Assembly: GCA_035578905.1 (NCBI GenBank)
Contig: JAQJVL010000256.1
Span: forward strand, 610,286-674,285
Direction of reading: 5' to 3'
Length of the DNA: 64,000 nucleotides
DNA from: Stictocephala bisonia
Lineage: Eukaryota > Arthropoda > Insecta > Hemiptera > Membracidae
This document shows, piece by piece, positions 1-11,355 of this stretch; position 1 is the first letter of the stretch; each line of letters begins with the position of its first letter. Both the position numbers and the translations under genes were made by a program. A model generated the notes under the pieces. The model saw nothing but the letters and a program-made list of their open reading frames with translations. It was not told the DNA's origin and searched no databases.

Positions 1-19
1 AGTTACACTAAAAAAACAA

Positions 20-722
20 TGGTTTTGTTGACTCATGTTTTGTTGACTCATGTGTTTTGTTGACTCATGTTTTGTTGACTCATGTTTTGTTGACTCATGT
101 GTTTTGTTGACTCATGAGTTTTGTTGACTCATGTTTTGTTGACTCATGTTTTGTTGACTCATGTGTTTTGTTGACTCATGAGTTTTGTTGACTCATGTTT
201 TGTTGACTCATGTTTTGTTGACTCATGTGTTTTGTTGACTCATGTTTTGTTGACTCATATTTTGTTGACTCATGTTTTGTTGACTCATGTGTTTTGTTGA
301 CTCATGAGTTTTGTTGACTCATGTTTTGTTGACTCATGTTTTGTTGACTCATGTGTTTTGTTGACTCATGAGTTTTGTTGACTCATGAGTTTTGTTGACT
401 CATGTTTTGTTGACTCATGTTTTGTTGACTCATGTTTTGTTGACTCATGTTTTGTTGACTCATGTGTTTTGTTGACTCATGAGTTTTGTTGACTCATGTT
501 TTGTTGACTCATGTTTTGTTGACTCATGTTTTGTTGACTCATGCGTTTTGTTGACTCATGTTTTGTTGACTCATGCGTTTTGTTGACTCATGTGTTTTGT
601 TGACTCATGTGTTTTGTTGAATCATGTATTGTTGACTCATGTTTTGTTGACTCATGTTTTGTTGACTCATGTTTTGTTGACTCATGTGTTTTGTTGACTC
701 ATGAGTTTTGTTGACTCATCAG
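20..722. repeat. Minisatellite of 15/17-bp units containing TGACTCA
   Basis: About 44 units of TTTTGTTGACTCATG with an optional GT, AG or GC spacer giving 15- or 17-bp periods. The array runs off the left window edge or starts about base 20. Every unit carries TGACTCA, the AP-1 (Jun/Fos) consensus. It lies about 4.3 kb past the probable end of Tg. Confidence 0.95.
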
Positions 723-1281
723 TTCGGACTTATTCTTAACCTAAAATAATTAAACTTAACGTTAAAATCTTACCTCGACCTTTTTCACACTTATTCATGC
801 TTTAATTCTAAAAGAGTTTTTTTTTTATTGATTTTAATGTAACTTTTAGTTTAAATGTTGACAAGCTGTAGTTTTGTCCGGGATTGAGATAGATACCTCT
901 ATTTTGTGGAATTGTTCTTTTATAAAGACCTTTAAAATGAGGTGTCACTTGATGGGAGTTTGCAAATTAAAATGTTGTACTTGCTCCCCCAACTCCCCCT
1001 TTTGGGTTGAGGAGTTAAGTTCACATATAGCGCAAACATCATTACAATCATTACATAACTATCCCTCAAAGGATATTGGTTTATTTCATTCCGTTCAAAA
1101 GTTACGGGGGGGGGGGACTTTTGGGACACCTTGTATATTAAATGTACATGAACTCCTGCAGAAAGAACCATTGAGTTAAATTTCATCATGGATATAGTAA
1201 ATTTTCATTTAATTCGTGTTTACATAGTGTAAACATAATAGTACTTTTGAAAAGCAAATCTGGGGTTAAGTTGCAATTTAC
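723..1281. other. Intergenic AT-rich stretch with a MITE end
   Basis: No gene. The ending GGGACACCTTGTATATTA at about 1121-1141 resembles the TACAGGGTGTC termini of the elements at 37.4 and 39.6 kb and is probably a fragment of that family. Confidence 0.4.
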
Positions 1282-1713
1282 TTAAAAGTCTGCATAATCT
1301 GTCAGCCATGTTGGTTTTAATCTAATAAGAACAATGTTATTTGCGAATCCATAATTTTTAGTTATTTATTGACCAAAATTTGTTTATGACGTGTCATTTT
1401 AAATGTTATCATATTGCGCGTTGGGTTTGCTTTTTATATTTTGAATACATACGCCTAGTTTTGAAAAAAAGGTTAAAATGAAAGCTTCAAACTGAATATT
1501 TTTTTTAATTTCTTTTCTATAAATCTAATTAGGAACTCTCAAAGCAATTCTACCGTGTAATTTCATTCTTGATCAATTGTATTTTGCTTGGAAAAAATCT
1601 GTTTGAAAATAACTGTTTAGTTTGGATACGCGTGATCGTATGTCCGGGTCGAAAATAACATTGTTCTTATGGGATTAAAACCAACATTGCCGACAGCCTC
1701 TGCAGACTCTTAA
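1282..1713. mobile_element. Non-autonomous DNA transposon, TTAA-flanked MITE (copy 1)
   Basis: About 60-bp terminal inverted repeats of the type GAGTCTGCAGAGGCTGTC, then GGCAATGTTGGTTTTAATC. Both ends abut TTAA. Copies occur at 48.72 kb (one end missing) and 59.03 kb. There is no coding capacity. TTAA targets are typical of piggyBac, but the terminal bases are not typical, so the superfamily is open. Confidence 0.75.
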
Positions 1714-2228
1714 CTCCATGTGTTACACAAAACTAACCGAATGACAACATTTATACCAGCCTCAATTACACTGTAACTATAAGGTAACCATTTCCTAGAG
1801 AGACAAAGTAATTTTAACTGTCCGCCTTCAAAGTGAAGGCAGCAATATAGAGTCAGATTTAAAATTGCCTACTAATGTTTGAAGGCGTTTTCCTATTGCA
1901 ACAAGAAACTAAATGAAGAATATAATATATATTAGATGTTTTTTATAATTGAATAATGTATTTTATCTGTATTATTTTTTTAATATTTCTTTTTTAGTAC
2001 TAAAATAAAATAAAAATATGCACCTCAGAAAAATCTTCTTTTTTTGCAAATACTTTGCAAGTACTCTGAAAACTGTCTATTTTGCAGTTTTAGGTATTTT
2101 TAGAATATTTTCTATTCTATAATGAATGTATGCAGCAAATTGAACATGTATTTGCCTGAGCCTTTAAGTAGGCTAATGTATGTATTGTGTAAACATAACT
2201 AATCATGTACACATTTTTACAGTACATA
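1714..2228. other. Intergenic, no feature seen
   Basis: AT-rich sequence without a recognised gene, repeat or RNA. Confidence 0.4.
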
Positions 2229-2400
2229 GTAGGCATCGACTCTACTACAGAAGTCTGGTCTGGTATTCAGGGCCTGGGTGTTGTTTAGGGAAGTAAGAGA
2301 ACTGAGTAATAGGCTTGTCAATCAGCTGAATATCTAACAAATACTACGTGGTTCGGATTCCACTTTCTAAGGAACATTCGACCCACAAAGAAGGAACAAA
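2229..2400 (+). repeat. SINE-like family A, fragment
   Basis: Shares the family core: CATCGACGTGGA-like start, a GAACTGAGTA tract and ACGTGGTTCGGATTCCA. See the full copies at 7.1, 18.0, 38.1 and 49.3 kb. Confidence 0.7.
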
Positions 2401-2945
2401 CAGAGGTCATATTCAATATTGCGCTAAATGTGTACCACGTTTACCACTTAAGCGTTTGCTCTATACAAATTATTTATTTTTTAATTCTAATTTTGTATAA
2501 GGTTATAGATCTCTAATCAATAAAAATAATATTACGATACACTTTTTAAATATAACTCTATCACAGAGAAGGAAGAACGAGAAGTAAAAGAGTGTTTTCC
2601 TTCTTTGCTACTCTACTATAGTAACTGCGACTTGAAGTATTAACTCTGGTTTTATTATTTTAAGTGGATGCCAATTCTAAGTTGACAAAACTATAAAAGT
2701 AAAATGCGTTATTAGTTAAATATTTTATTGCCACTACAAAAGTTTATACATAGTCGACAAATGAATTGATATTAATTTATCAGAATCGAAGCTTCAAAAC
2801 AGTTTCTCGAACAGTTCAAACTACGTGTTTATTTAAAAAAGGAAGAAGATGCGCATTAAAATGTTTCAAACTAATGCTAAAATTGTTTTTAAGTAAAAAG
2901 AACTTGAAAGAGCTTTCAGTCATGGAACCCAAGTGAAAAATGTGT
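2401..2945. other. Intergenic, no feature seen
   Basis: AT-rich sequence; nothing recognised. Confidence 0.35.
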
Positions 2946-3115
2946 AGGTATCTAGAGATAATTAAAATATATTGGTATATAGAGATAAATAAAATAGATA
3001 GGTATCTAGAGATAAATAAAATATATAGTTATCAAGGGATCAATAAAATATATAGTTATCTAGAGATAAATAAAATATATAGGTATATACAGATAAACCA
3101 AATAAAATGAATAAT
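2946..3115. repeat. Short tandem repeat of about 27-29 bp
   Basis: Six degenerate units of GGTATCTAGAGATAAATAAA plus an ATAT run. Confidence 0.85.
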
Positions 3116-3485
3116 TAAAGGTAAGTAATTTAATAACAGGTAGCCCACTGAAACAACTCTAGTCCAATTAAAATTAATTATTTAAAATTCTATGAACAAG
3201 TATAAAGTCACACAGATAGAAATAATAATATATTGTTGTAATTAGGTCGTGAGATATATTCACCATAGATGCGACTAAATAGAGGAAAACACTCCAAGGG
3301 ACATTCCAGGAGTGGCTGCAGAGTAACCCATAGTACTCAATGGAAGATCACCTACAAAGAACCATTAACTGATGTTCCATTTCTCTCTTGACCTTTTTTC
3401 ATTCAAATGTAATTAAACACTTAGAAACATTCATTTTTATGTCAAACCCCTCCATTTAAACTTACTTTTTTTTTTTTTTTTTTTT

Positions 3486-3642
3486 TAACTTCACTCGCCA
3501 GTTGACATGGGCCTACAGGCCTGTTCGTCAACTTTATTCAACGAGTGAAGTACCGACCGTTGGCTCAGTGGGGATTCGAACCTTGGACCTTGCCCTCCGC
3601 AGTCCGAAGCCTTAGCCACTGAGCCACCACGCCGGCAATGGG
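3486..3642 (-). repeat. tRNA-headed SINE family C (copy 1)
   Basis: On the minus strand a tRNA-like head has box A GTGGTGGCTCAGTGG and box B GGTTCGAATCC, followed by a tail about CAGGCCTGTAGGCCCATG. A second copy is at 31.1 kb. No tRNA fold with CCA end was seen, so it is not a tRNA gene. The poly(T) run at 3469-3486 is the SINE's poly(A) tail on the minus strand. Confidence 0.75.
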
Positions 3643-3714
3643 TAAGTAATCTGTATTTTAACATTTCAAAGATTATAAATAAAGTTTATTTGTTATTAAA
3701 TACAACAATCTAAA

Positions 3715-4075
3715 TAAATGGTTCCAAAGAATGTGCACAACTACCCCCCCCCCCCCATATTAAGTACTAAAAAATCAAAACTTTGAAAATTACCAGTTTG
3801 ATTCCCAAATGTGTTTGTTTGCCATAACTAAAAAACTAGTCAAGTTAGAGGCATTAGGGTTTTTACTAAAATATTTTAAATTGTAATTCACATATTTTCT
3901 GATAATTTGATCAAAATTGTCAGAGCCTTTTTTGATAAAATTATATTTTTATAAGTGTTTGCTCATAAAAAGTTTTTAAAAAAACTTAAATTTCAAAAAG
4001 TGAAAAAATGGTCTGGAGATATTGGCTAAATACCCCTACATACCCAATTTCACAAAGACAATAATCATTATATTT
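3715..4075 (+). repeat. Family G interspersed repeat, fragment
   Basis: Matches the first third of the repeats at 34.56 and 50.40 kb (ACTAGTCAAGTTAGAG and TACTAAAATATTTTAAATTG stretches). It includes a poly(C) run at 3745-3757. Confidence 0.7.
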
Positions 4076-4184
4076 GTGTACTTATATATTAATCACCTTG
4101 TGTGTCATTTAAATTTGTTGTGATCTCTGTAAACACGTAACAAGCTATTTTTTTATTTATTTTATTTCCCCCCCTTGAAAAAGA

Positions 4185-4362
4185 AGAGATTCTAACCATT
4201 CCCCGGAGACTATTGATATATGCGGAGAACTAAGAAGCCGAACCAGTTCAGTATAATACTACTGATAAAAACTAACAGGCGAGGCAATGATTCCAACCAG
4301 CGCTATCTCTAACCCAGACTCAAAGTCCTGACGTCCTAGACCACTCGGCAACTAGCTAATAA
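4185..4362 (-). repeat. tRNA-headed SINE family D (copy 1)
   Basis: The minus strand starts with GCCGAGTGGTCTAGGACGTC, a tRNA box A with leucine/serine-like form, and continues with CTGGGTTAGAGATAGCGCTG. Related copies at 30.10 and 54.01 kb have a clear GGTTCGAATCC-type box B. Confidence 0.65.
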
Positions 4363-4375
4363 AGGATTAACCAGG

Positions 4376-4655
4376 TTGGATGATAGTCAAGGTTCAGACG
4401 TTGTATGGGGAAGAGAACTGAATGTCAAGCTTGTAAGTTAGTAGTAAATCAGACAAACACACGTGGTTCTGATTCTACATAAAGCAGTAGGTCCCTTAGT
4501 TTCCCTGGCTATTGGGCTATTAAGAATTAGCTCTTTCTGAGGTCGACCTTAGTTAGTAACAATGTCTAAACTCGTTCATCTTCACTCATCACGCTCATTC
4601 ACCCTCATATTCACCCATGTACTGACGATCGGCGTTTTATGAATGAATATTGAAT
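4376..4655 (+). repeat. SINE-like family A, 5'-truncated copy
   Basis: Carries the family middle and 3' part: GTATGGGGAAGAGAACTGAA, ACGTGGTTCTGATTC, GGCTATTGGGCTATTA and the ACGATCGGCGTTTTATGAAT end. Confidence 0.75.
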
Positions 4656-5059
4656 AGTAATAATAATAATAATTATGAATAACTAAATCGGTCTTACTAG
4701 TTTAAAAAATAAAATAACTAATTACTGTAGTTTATGTTCCTGACATATTATATCAAAATTACACATAGCAGAGTAGTATGTTTGTCTATCAAACTTATTT
4801 TTTTGTTTTATAGCTTTCTAAGACTTAAAGTTTTAAACAAATAAAAATATAATTAGCTTTTGTCACAGCATATGTGAGGAGGTAAAGGTGTTAAATAAGT
4901 TAAGGTAGTAAAGCACAATAAATAAATTAAATTAATAGTTTAACATTATTTATTTGTATGCTTTCCTTATATTGTATATACGTATCAGATGTTAACTCAC
5001 GCACTGATTTTTTTCTCGTGTGATTTTTTTTATATAATTTTGGCGTTGTTGATTTAATG

Positions 5060-5414
5060 TTTATTTATCAGTTGTTATCAAAGATGAATTGTTAACTATT
5101 CACAATAAAATCAAGTAATATAATATTTCATCTATGGCAATTATATTAAATATTTAAGGGAAAACTATGTGTTTAGTTTCAAGTATTTCCTTCTAAAAAA
5201 TTATTATATTTTAAACTAAAAAAATAGGCTATCATATATTATATATTCTTAATACACTTTCTTTAAGTAAATATAATATTTAATTTATAAGATAACGTAT
5301 AGTACACAAAAACATTGTATCAAACTCCCTGCACCTAGGGTATTTGTTTCATTAATGTTTTATCTCTGGAGAAAGATGGATGTTTGTAATTCCTCAACAC
5401 TGTCCGGAGGAGCT
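5060..5414 (-). other. Probable 3' UTR of Tg with candidate poly(A) signal
   Basis: AT-rich sequence directly after the TGA with no repeat I recognise. A minus-strand AATAAA at 5065-5060, about 350 nt past the stop, is the first clear poly(A) hexamer. The true end is not shown by sequence alone. Confidence 0.45.
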
Positions 5415-5556
5415 TCACTCTGCTACATCAACGGAAGTTGAGCCAATCACTTCCGTCAGCTGATTGGAGGAAAATGACGCCATTATCTTCCGATTGCCCG
5501 CCATTTTCGGAGTGAAATCTTCAATGAATGTCACCATCTCATTTGGCATCACGTCC
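5415..5556 (-). CDS. Tg: Transglutaminase exon 14 (residues 708-754, C-terminus and stop)
   Basis: Found by searching for a C-terminal barrel exon that takes the two-base overhang of exon 13. It encodes RDVMPNEMVTFIEDFTPKMA, then GNRKIMASFSSNQLTEVIGS and TSVDVAE, followed by TGA (5417-5415). The pattern of P.E......F.P...G.R.(L)(M)A.F.S..L..V.G matches the C-terminus of the family. The acceptor is TTCATAG (AG at 5558-5557). The phase fits and the complete reading frame closes here; intron 13 is 7.8 kb long. The exon was missed by simple ORF size because it is only 46 codons. Confidence 0.93.
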
Positions 5557-5616
5557 CTATGAACAGAAGTAAAAATTGGATTTTTACAGGAAAATATTTA
5601 TTTGGTATGTTGATTA

Positions 5617-6148
5617 TCTTTATATATAAAAAGCAAAGCCCTCACTCACTTATCAGTAATTCTCCAACTTCCCATGTAGGTAGAGATTACTAATAGAACA
5701 ACTTAAGTATTTTCATCACGATAAAATACTCCCAAGGGATAGAAACCGCCACTAAAATATTGTTCAATAAGGATAACATTAGGTTGATTTTAGTAAATTA
5801 ATAACAGCTGTTTTGAAAATAAATTTAAAAGTTTATTTTGTATGTTTGAGATTGTACTGTTGATGCATTTAGAGGTTAATCTTCAACTGATAAACAAAAA
5901 TAAATAAAATAAACCCCTTTGAAATAGGCCAAATATTATACAAATTCGTTATTTACACTAATAAATAAGTAGCGACGCAAGTAGTGTGAGTGAGATATTG
6001 TAAATAAATTTAATATTGTGATTTTACGTTATACAGTTAATCTACTATTATTTTCAGTTAAATTTCAAATGCCGAGGCCGAAGACCGAGATGTATCGAGC
6101 GCAGGGAGCGTAGGGATTAACATGCAAAGCGTGCAGGGGTGTCGCTAG
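5617..6148 (+). mobile_element. Short non-autonomous Helitron (532 bp)
   Basis: Starts TCTTTATATATAAAAAGC directly after A and ends GTGTCGCTAG directly before T, the 5'-TC..CTRR-3' ends and A/T target of Helitrons. The 3' part is GC-richer (CGAGCGCAGGGAGCGTAGG). Shares its 5' CCCTCACTCACT block with the copy at 13.8 kb. There is no ORF. It lies in intron 13, 60 bp upstream of exon 14 in transcript terms. Confidence 0.85.
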
Positions 6149-6774
6149 TTGTAAGTATAAAAATAGGCTCTTTTATGGGTTCCTAAAATCATATTTGTAA
6201 CTTATGTGTGTTATTTAGGTTTACTTTCATGTAGTGAAATTGAATAATCGAACCTAATTTACACAGAAGAAAAACTAATATTAAAAATTCATATTGTAAA
6301 GTTTTAACATAATCATGATCTTATAATTTACGCCGGTGGACAGTTTGAAGTTACAAATCAAATTATTATACTCCAAATTAGTTATAAAATCCAAAAACGA
6401 TATACTCACACACCACAAAATCTCCGGAACAGATTTCGATGAAATTTAGTGGCAAGTTTATAAAATCATAGAGACCCACTAAAAAATGATTCCTCGAAAT
6501 TCCATTCCTAAAGATAGAAGCAACCCGTCAATGTTTCCTTTTTCCCATTAGTGTAACTTTGGCAATAATTTATTTCAAACAGCTGATACAACAAACACAA
6601 ACATGACATAAAACCTCGGCTAAATTTGGTCTTCATTGTAAAATGTATTGAATCACTTGCAAAGAAGCTAAGATTCCTTAGTAATTTCTATTAACTCTAA
6701 CATGAATGCACTTCTTTGTATCCCCCTAAATTAGACTTCTAAATAGGGGTTTATAAACTATAAAACTTTGTTAT
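6149..6774. other. Intron 13, no clear feature
   Basis: AT-rich; a TCCGGAACAGATTTCGATGA stretch (about 6422-6441) resembles conserved flanks of insect interspersed repeats, but no boundaries are visible. Confidence 0.3.
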
Positions 6775-6893
6775 CTCGGAGACTGGCAGCTCGCTGAGCT
6801 TTATCTTGATGTGATGGTTTAGAGAGAATCACGGAGGGAAGGGTAAGCAAGCGTAGATAATCACCCCGTAGTGAAGCAAAGACTGTCGTATGG
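6775..6893 (+). mobile_element. Helitron 3' remnant
   Basis: The stretch CACGGAGGGAAGGGTAAGCA, then AGCGTAGATAATCACCCCG, matches the 3' part of the Helitron ending at 14230. The CTAG terminus itself is lost. Confidence 0.6.
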
Positions 6894-7124
6894 TTATTAA
6901 TAAAGTTATACAAGAAATCTTTGCAGCGTTCAGTCTGCCAAGCTCAACAGTTCCTTATCATATGGCTGTAGAGATAAACCACGTTTGTTTTACCTACTTT
7001 CACGATTCAGTTACTCACTGGTAGAACTTTCTAGGTGTGCTTAAAAGTGAGTCCTTTTTCGTTTTGCTTAATAATACTTAATAATGTCAGAAATATTGAT
7101 GCAGTGATTAACCATAGATAAAAA

Positions 7125-7540
7125 GACTGTTAGGTTCTATTCTCGGTCCTTTTAATGTCGACATGGCGTCCACTCAAAGGTTGTCATCGACGTGGACACT
7201 ACTAGAGAAGTCTGGGGTGTCCATGTTGGGTGGTAGTCAGGGTACGAATATTGTGTATGTAAGAGTACTGAGTATCTGGCTTGTCAGTTAGCTGAAAATC
7301 AGACCAATACTACGTGGTTCACATTCCACGTAAACCTGTGTGATCCTTAGTTTCCCTGGATGTTGGGCTATTAATAAATGGCTCTTTCTGATGAGAAGTT
7401 GACATTAGTCAGTAACAATGACTACACTGGTTCATCTACAATCAGAGGCTGTAGATGAACACTTACTCACGTACAGTCACAGGAGTAATTACAAAATTAC
7501 TCATCACGCCCAGATATCTACGATTAGAATCTTAATGAAG
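7125..7540 (+). repeat. SINE-like family A copy
   Basis: Nearly complete: GGTTCTATTCTCGGTCC (possible box B), GACATGGCGTCCACTCAA, CATCGACGTGGACAC, ACGTGGTTCACATTCCACGT and the GGCTATTAATAAATGGCTCT-like part. A local insertion makes a hairpin at 7430-7460. Confidence 0.75.
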
Positions 7541-8055
7541 AATAATTATGTATGAACACTGAATAATAAACTATAGATTAGGTGCTAATAATACAATAAG
7601 GTTTTATTGTAAAGAGAAATGCTTAAGGGGGGTAACTTAATTGAACTGTACATTTCTTGTATTGTCTCTAAGGTGAAAATAATGAAGATCCTAATCCAGT
7701 TAACAATTTAACTTTCCTAATCCCATTAAATTAAATATTTCTCAAGACTTTTGTTGAGCAGAGGTCCCCCTTCCCCTGTCAAGAAGCAGTTCCCGTCACG
7801 TGTCCATATTTTATATTTTGCCTTTCGGTCCAAAAAATGCATGGTCACACATGAAATCGAGCCAAGGTCAAGTGTCTGGTTAATCTTAATCACTCTCTAA
7901 GGGTGCTCATTTCTATTTATTTTAAGACACTAGCTAGGACTCTAGCTATAGCTGTAACCTGGCATCATACTTAGGACATTTTTTTACAATTTCATTATCA
8001 TTCATTGACATTTACGTTTTCACGTGTCGACCTACACACCCTCCTCTATTTTTGT

Positions 8056-8665
8056 CTATCCCTCAACGTTTACTCTTTCTCCACTTGTCTTTTCTGCGTT
8101 CCTCTTCTCTCCACGTCCTTCTTCTACTGATCCTCCCATCTTCCTCTCCGTCTTCCTGTTAGTCTTATTCCTCTTCTTTTTCTCCAGGGCTATCATTGGC
8201 ATCCTACTATTTCTCATCCTCTTCACACGCCCCATCCACTGTATCTTTCTTCTTTCCATTGTCTCTTGTAGCACCATCACTTTCAACTTTTGTCTGATTA
8301 TTTCGTTACCTATTATTCTGCTAATCTTCTCTATTTTCCTTAAAAGTATTATTTTTGCCTCCTGTAATCTGCTTAAATCACCGTCTGTCCTTGTCCATGT
8401 TTCCATCCCATATAATAAGGTTGTTTGACAATACATTTTGTAAAAAACATCTTCGATTTCTTTCCAATATTCCAATACCATAATATTTTCTTTTCCTGAT
8501 TAAAAAACTGTCCACTCTTCCATACTCTATTTCTAACCTCTTTCTTATTGCGCTCTTGTTCGTTAGTTTATTCCTTACATAAAGAAATTCGTCAACTTTT
8601 TCCAGGACATTTCCCTTAACTGGTACATAATTTTCTCTTCCCTCTGTTATCCCTACCTTTATTTA
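8056..8665 (-). pseudogene. LINE reverse transcriptase C-terminal relic (RTE/CR1-like)
   Basis: The minus strand encodes LLYGMETWTRTDGDLSRLQE, later LRKIEKISRIIGNE and RRKIQWMGRVKRMRNSRMP. This is the C-terminus after the RT domain of insect non-LTR retrotransposons (YGxExW..L......F.RR...I, then RR.L.W.GHV.RM). Upstream of 8481 it continues in another frame (VDEFLYVRNKLTNKSAIRKR), so at least one frameshift is present. The YADD part and all upstream domains are missing. It lies in intron 13. The repeat type is secure, the clade is not. Confidence 0.8.
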
Positions 8666-10980
8666 TTAGTACATCAAAATATGTAATGAACATAGTTGTT
8701 TTTAAACATTTCAAAACAAAAGGATTCTGTAGTTATTGCACAACAGTAGTTTCTCAAGCTTGATTGGTAAATTATGGTATCTTGTATGTGTTTTTATTTT
8801 TTGACATTTATCTTTCAAAATCTGGTGATTGAGGCCAATATAATAAAAATTAATTGATTAATCTGACGCAATGTATTATTGAAATTAGGCTTCCATACAT
8901 TGCATTTTAGAAGAAGCTTTCATAAGTGCATTTTAGGCTAACAAAAATAACCTGGCTCAATTATATAAATTTTGAGTATTAAATCTAGAGGCAAATGTAC
9001 GTATACATATTAATTGCTGAAATTTACTCATATTCCTAAGAATCCATCTGCTCAACACCTAATACCAAGGTACAATGTACGCTGTGTCATATGGAGTCCG
9101 AACCACATCATTTACGGCTAAGTACATTATTCGCCGCTTACGACATCCAATTTCAATTTACTAGTGGTCGTATTGATCAATAACTACTGTTTTCAAGAAG
9201 TAGTTCCTTCCAAAATCGGTCTGCCTTCCCCCACCACATTGTGTAGAGTCAGCCCCCTGCGCCAGTAAGCATCAGTTTGTTGAATAGTATCATTATCTGT
9301 TTCACTAGTCCTTTTGTTTGTTTCGTTATTTCGTTTCATGATCTCCCAACATTAAATTGAACGTCTTGTCCCCAAATATCTGGATTACAACACTAGGCCA
9401 TTAAAATTGGTATATTTTATTGTGGTTCCTTTAGACATTTAATACTAGTATTGTTGTATCTTTTATAGCATTTTTGAAAAATGTTACCAAAATCAGTTAG
9501 CCAAATTGTTTATAAATTCAATAAACAATTTATAAAACGTATAATAATTTTGCTTCTTGTTGAATTTATCCTGATTCTCCTGTTAAATTTACTACAAACT
9601 TTGTTCCATAAGGTTTTACTAAAAATAATGAGAGAAACACGAAAAAATACAATATTCCAAATTACTAGAGTAAATGTTACAAGTTCCCTAAAATTTTAAT
9701 CATATGTTTAATTTAAACGTTCAATATCTGAAAAACCATTTTTAACAGCCTTGAGCCTAATATAATTTGAATAAAATTTCATAGACAGTTTTTAGATCTG
9801 TTAATGAATGCAAGACTCAAATAACTAAACGGTTTCTACGTCCCAAGTCAGTCGGATGATTGGCCTTGTTATTTTTTCATTTTACAAAAAGTCAAAAAGC
9901 TAATCATCACCTGTTAAGTTGGTTATCTTTTACATTTTAGTAAAGTGAAATAAATAGCAGTTGTTATCCTCAATCTTTCAGAGAGAAAAAAACGTAAGCT
10001 GATTGTCCTTAAAAAACCCCCCACCCAGTGATATTGTAAAACGTCTGAGCACACTGTAGTTAGTATTCCTTGAAGTTAAAATTAATTTTTCACTACAGTA
10101 CTATGAGTTTAGCTGTTTTCGTTATGTGTTTATAACCTGCGAAACTCATATATTCAACAGCTGTCTATTGTTTACTACCGAAAGTAACATTGTTTACAAC
10201 CAAACATTTTCCACAGTCAACAACACCTGTTTTTATTCCGTAGTGTAGTGAAAAGTATCGTTCAAAACTCGAGTGAAAGTGTTTTGTATGTTCTCGACCA
10301 TTCGAAGTGCTCGACAAGTCTCGCACTTCAAACATATGGTCTCGAACATGCAAAACCCCACTTTCCACTCTTGTTATGAAATATACTATAAAATATCTTT
10401 CAAAGACCAGCTGATTATGTATGAATAAAGTTCAAGTGAAAACTTAAAAATATAATTCTGATAAAAAAGACTTACGCGGTATTTATTTAACAGTATTTTT
10501 ATTCACAGTTATATTAAACCGAAATCCGTAGTTGAACTTATTTCATGAAAGGTTTAAATCACTAATTGTCTGTCTCAACCAACTCTGGTCTATTTTATGT
10601 TCCAAATTAATTTAATTTCCATCATTTAATTAAACTAGTAAATGGGATTTTTTATCACCAATTGAATGCTAAATAGACAATCATCAAAGTGATTGATTGA
10701 ATTTGAAAACAGATTGGAAATAGATTACCAATAAACTTGCTTCTGTCTGACAAAGCCAAATGTGTAAGTGAATATTTACAGGGGCAGACGAACAGTTCGT
10801 TTTTGCCTTTGTGTGGCCAGGTTGTTTGCTTTGTTCACATGTATGCTGTGTGTTCCTGTCTTTGTCTGCTGACTCAATACCTCGTGTATTCAAAGTTTTC
10901 TGTTAACATTATCAATTACTAGGTCAATTTTTTTATCTTACAGGATTTTGCATTAAAATAAATACTTTTTAAAATAGTTA
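8666..10980. other. Intron 13, 2.3 kb without a supported gene
   Basis: AT-rich sequence. Two slightly GC-richer patches (10160-10370, with an imperfect hairpin around a GACCATTCGAAGTGCTCGA arm; and 10740-10880) contain short ORFs with no recognised homology. I see no splice or family evidence for a gene. Confidence 0.4.
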
Positions 10981-10981
10981 T

Positions 10982-11355
10982 AACCATAGTGAAACATATT
11001 TGTAGATTGGGTACAACCGTAGTGAATCGTATTTATAGGTTAGATACAACCGTAGTGAACCGTATTTATAGGTTCGGTACAACCATAGTGAACCGTATTT
11101 ATAGGTTAGGTACAACCGTAGTGAACCGTATTTATAGGTTAGGTACAACCGTAGTGAACCGTATTTATAGGTTAGGTACAACCATAGTCAACCATATTTA
11201 TAGGTTAGGTACAACCGTAGTGAACCGTATTTATAGGTTAGGTACAACCGTAGTCAACCGTATTTATAGGTTAGGTACAACCGTAGTCAACCGTATTAAG
11301 GATCAAATATAATCGTAGTGAACCGTTTTGTAAGTTAAGTATAACCGTAGTGTAC
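10982..11355. repeat. 33-bp minisatellite, subfamily 1
   Basis: About 11 units of the pattern GTAGTGAACCGTATTTATAG plus GTTAGGTACAACC. The array is unbroken with subfamily 2; unit length and register are the same, showing common descent. Confidence 0.95.

Noticed and set aside
874..1189. Overlapping ORFs of 101 (+) and 85 (-) codons
   Set aside because: No similarity; the region ends in a MITE-like terminus.
3486..3642. tRNA gene
   Set aside because: Box A and B are present but the arms do not fold as a tRNA and a second SINE copy exists; the same applies to 4185, 21050, 24393, 30100, 31118, 37092, 39178 and 54010.
8024..8428. 134-codon plus-strand hydrophobic ORF
   Set aside because: Antisense shadow of the LINE relic on the minus strand.
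10165..10368. 67-codon minus-strand ORF in a GC-richer patch
   Set aside because: No family resemblance and no matching exon phase for Tg.
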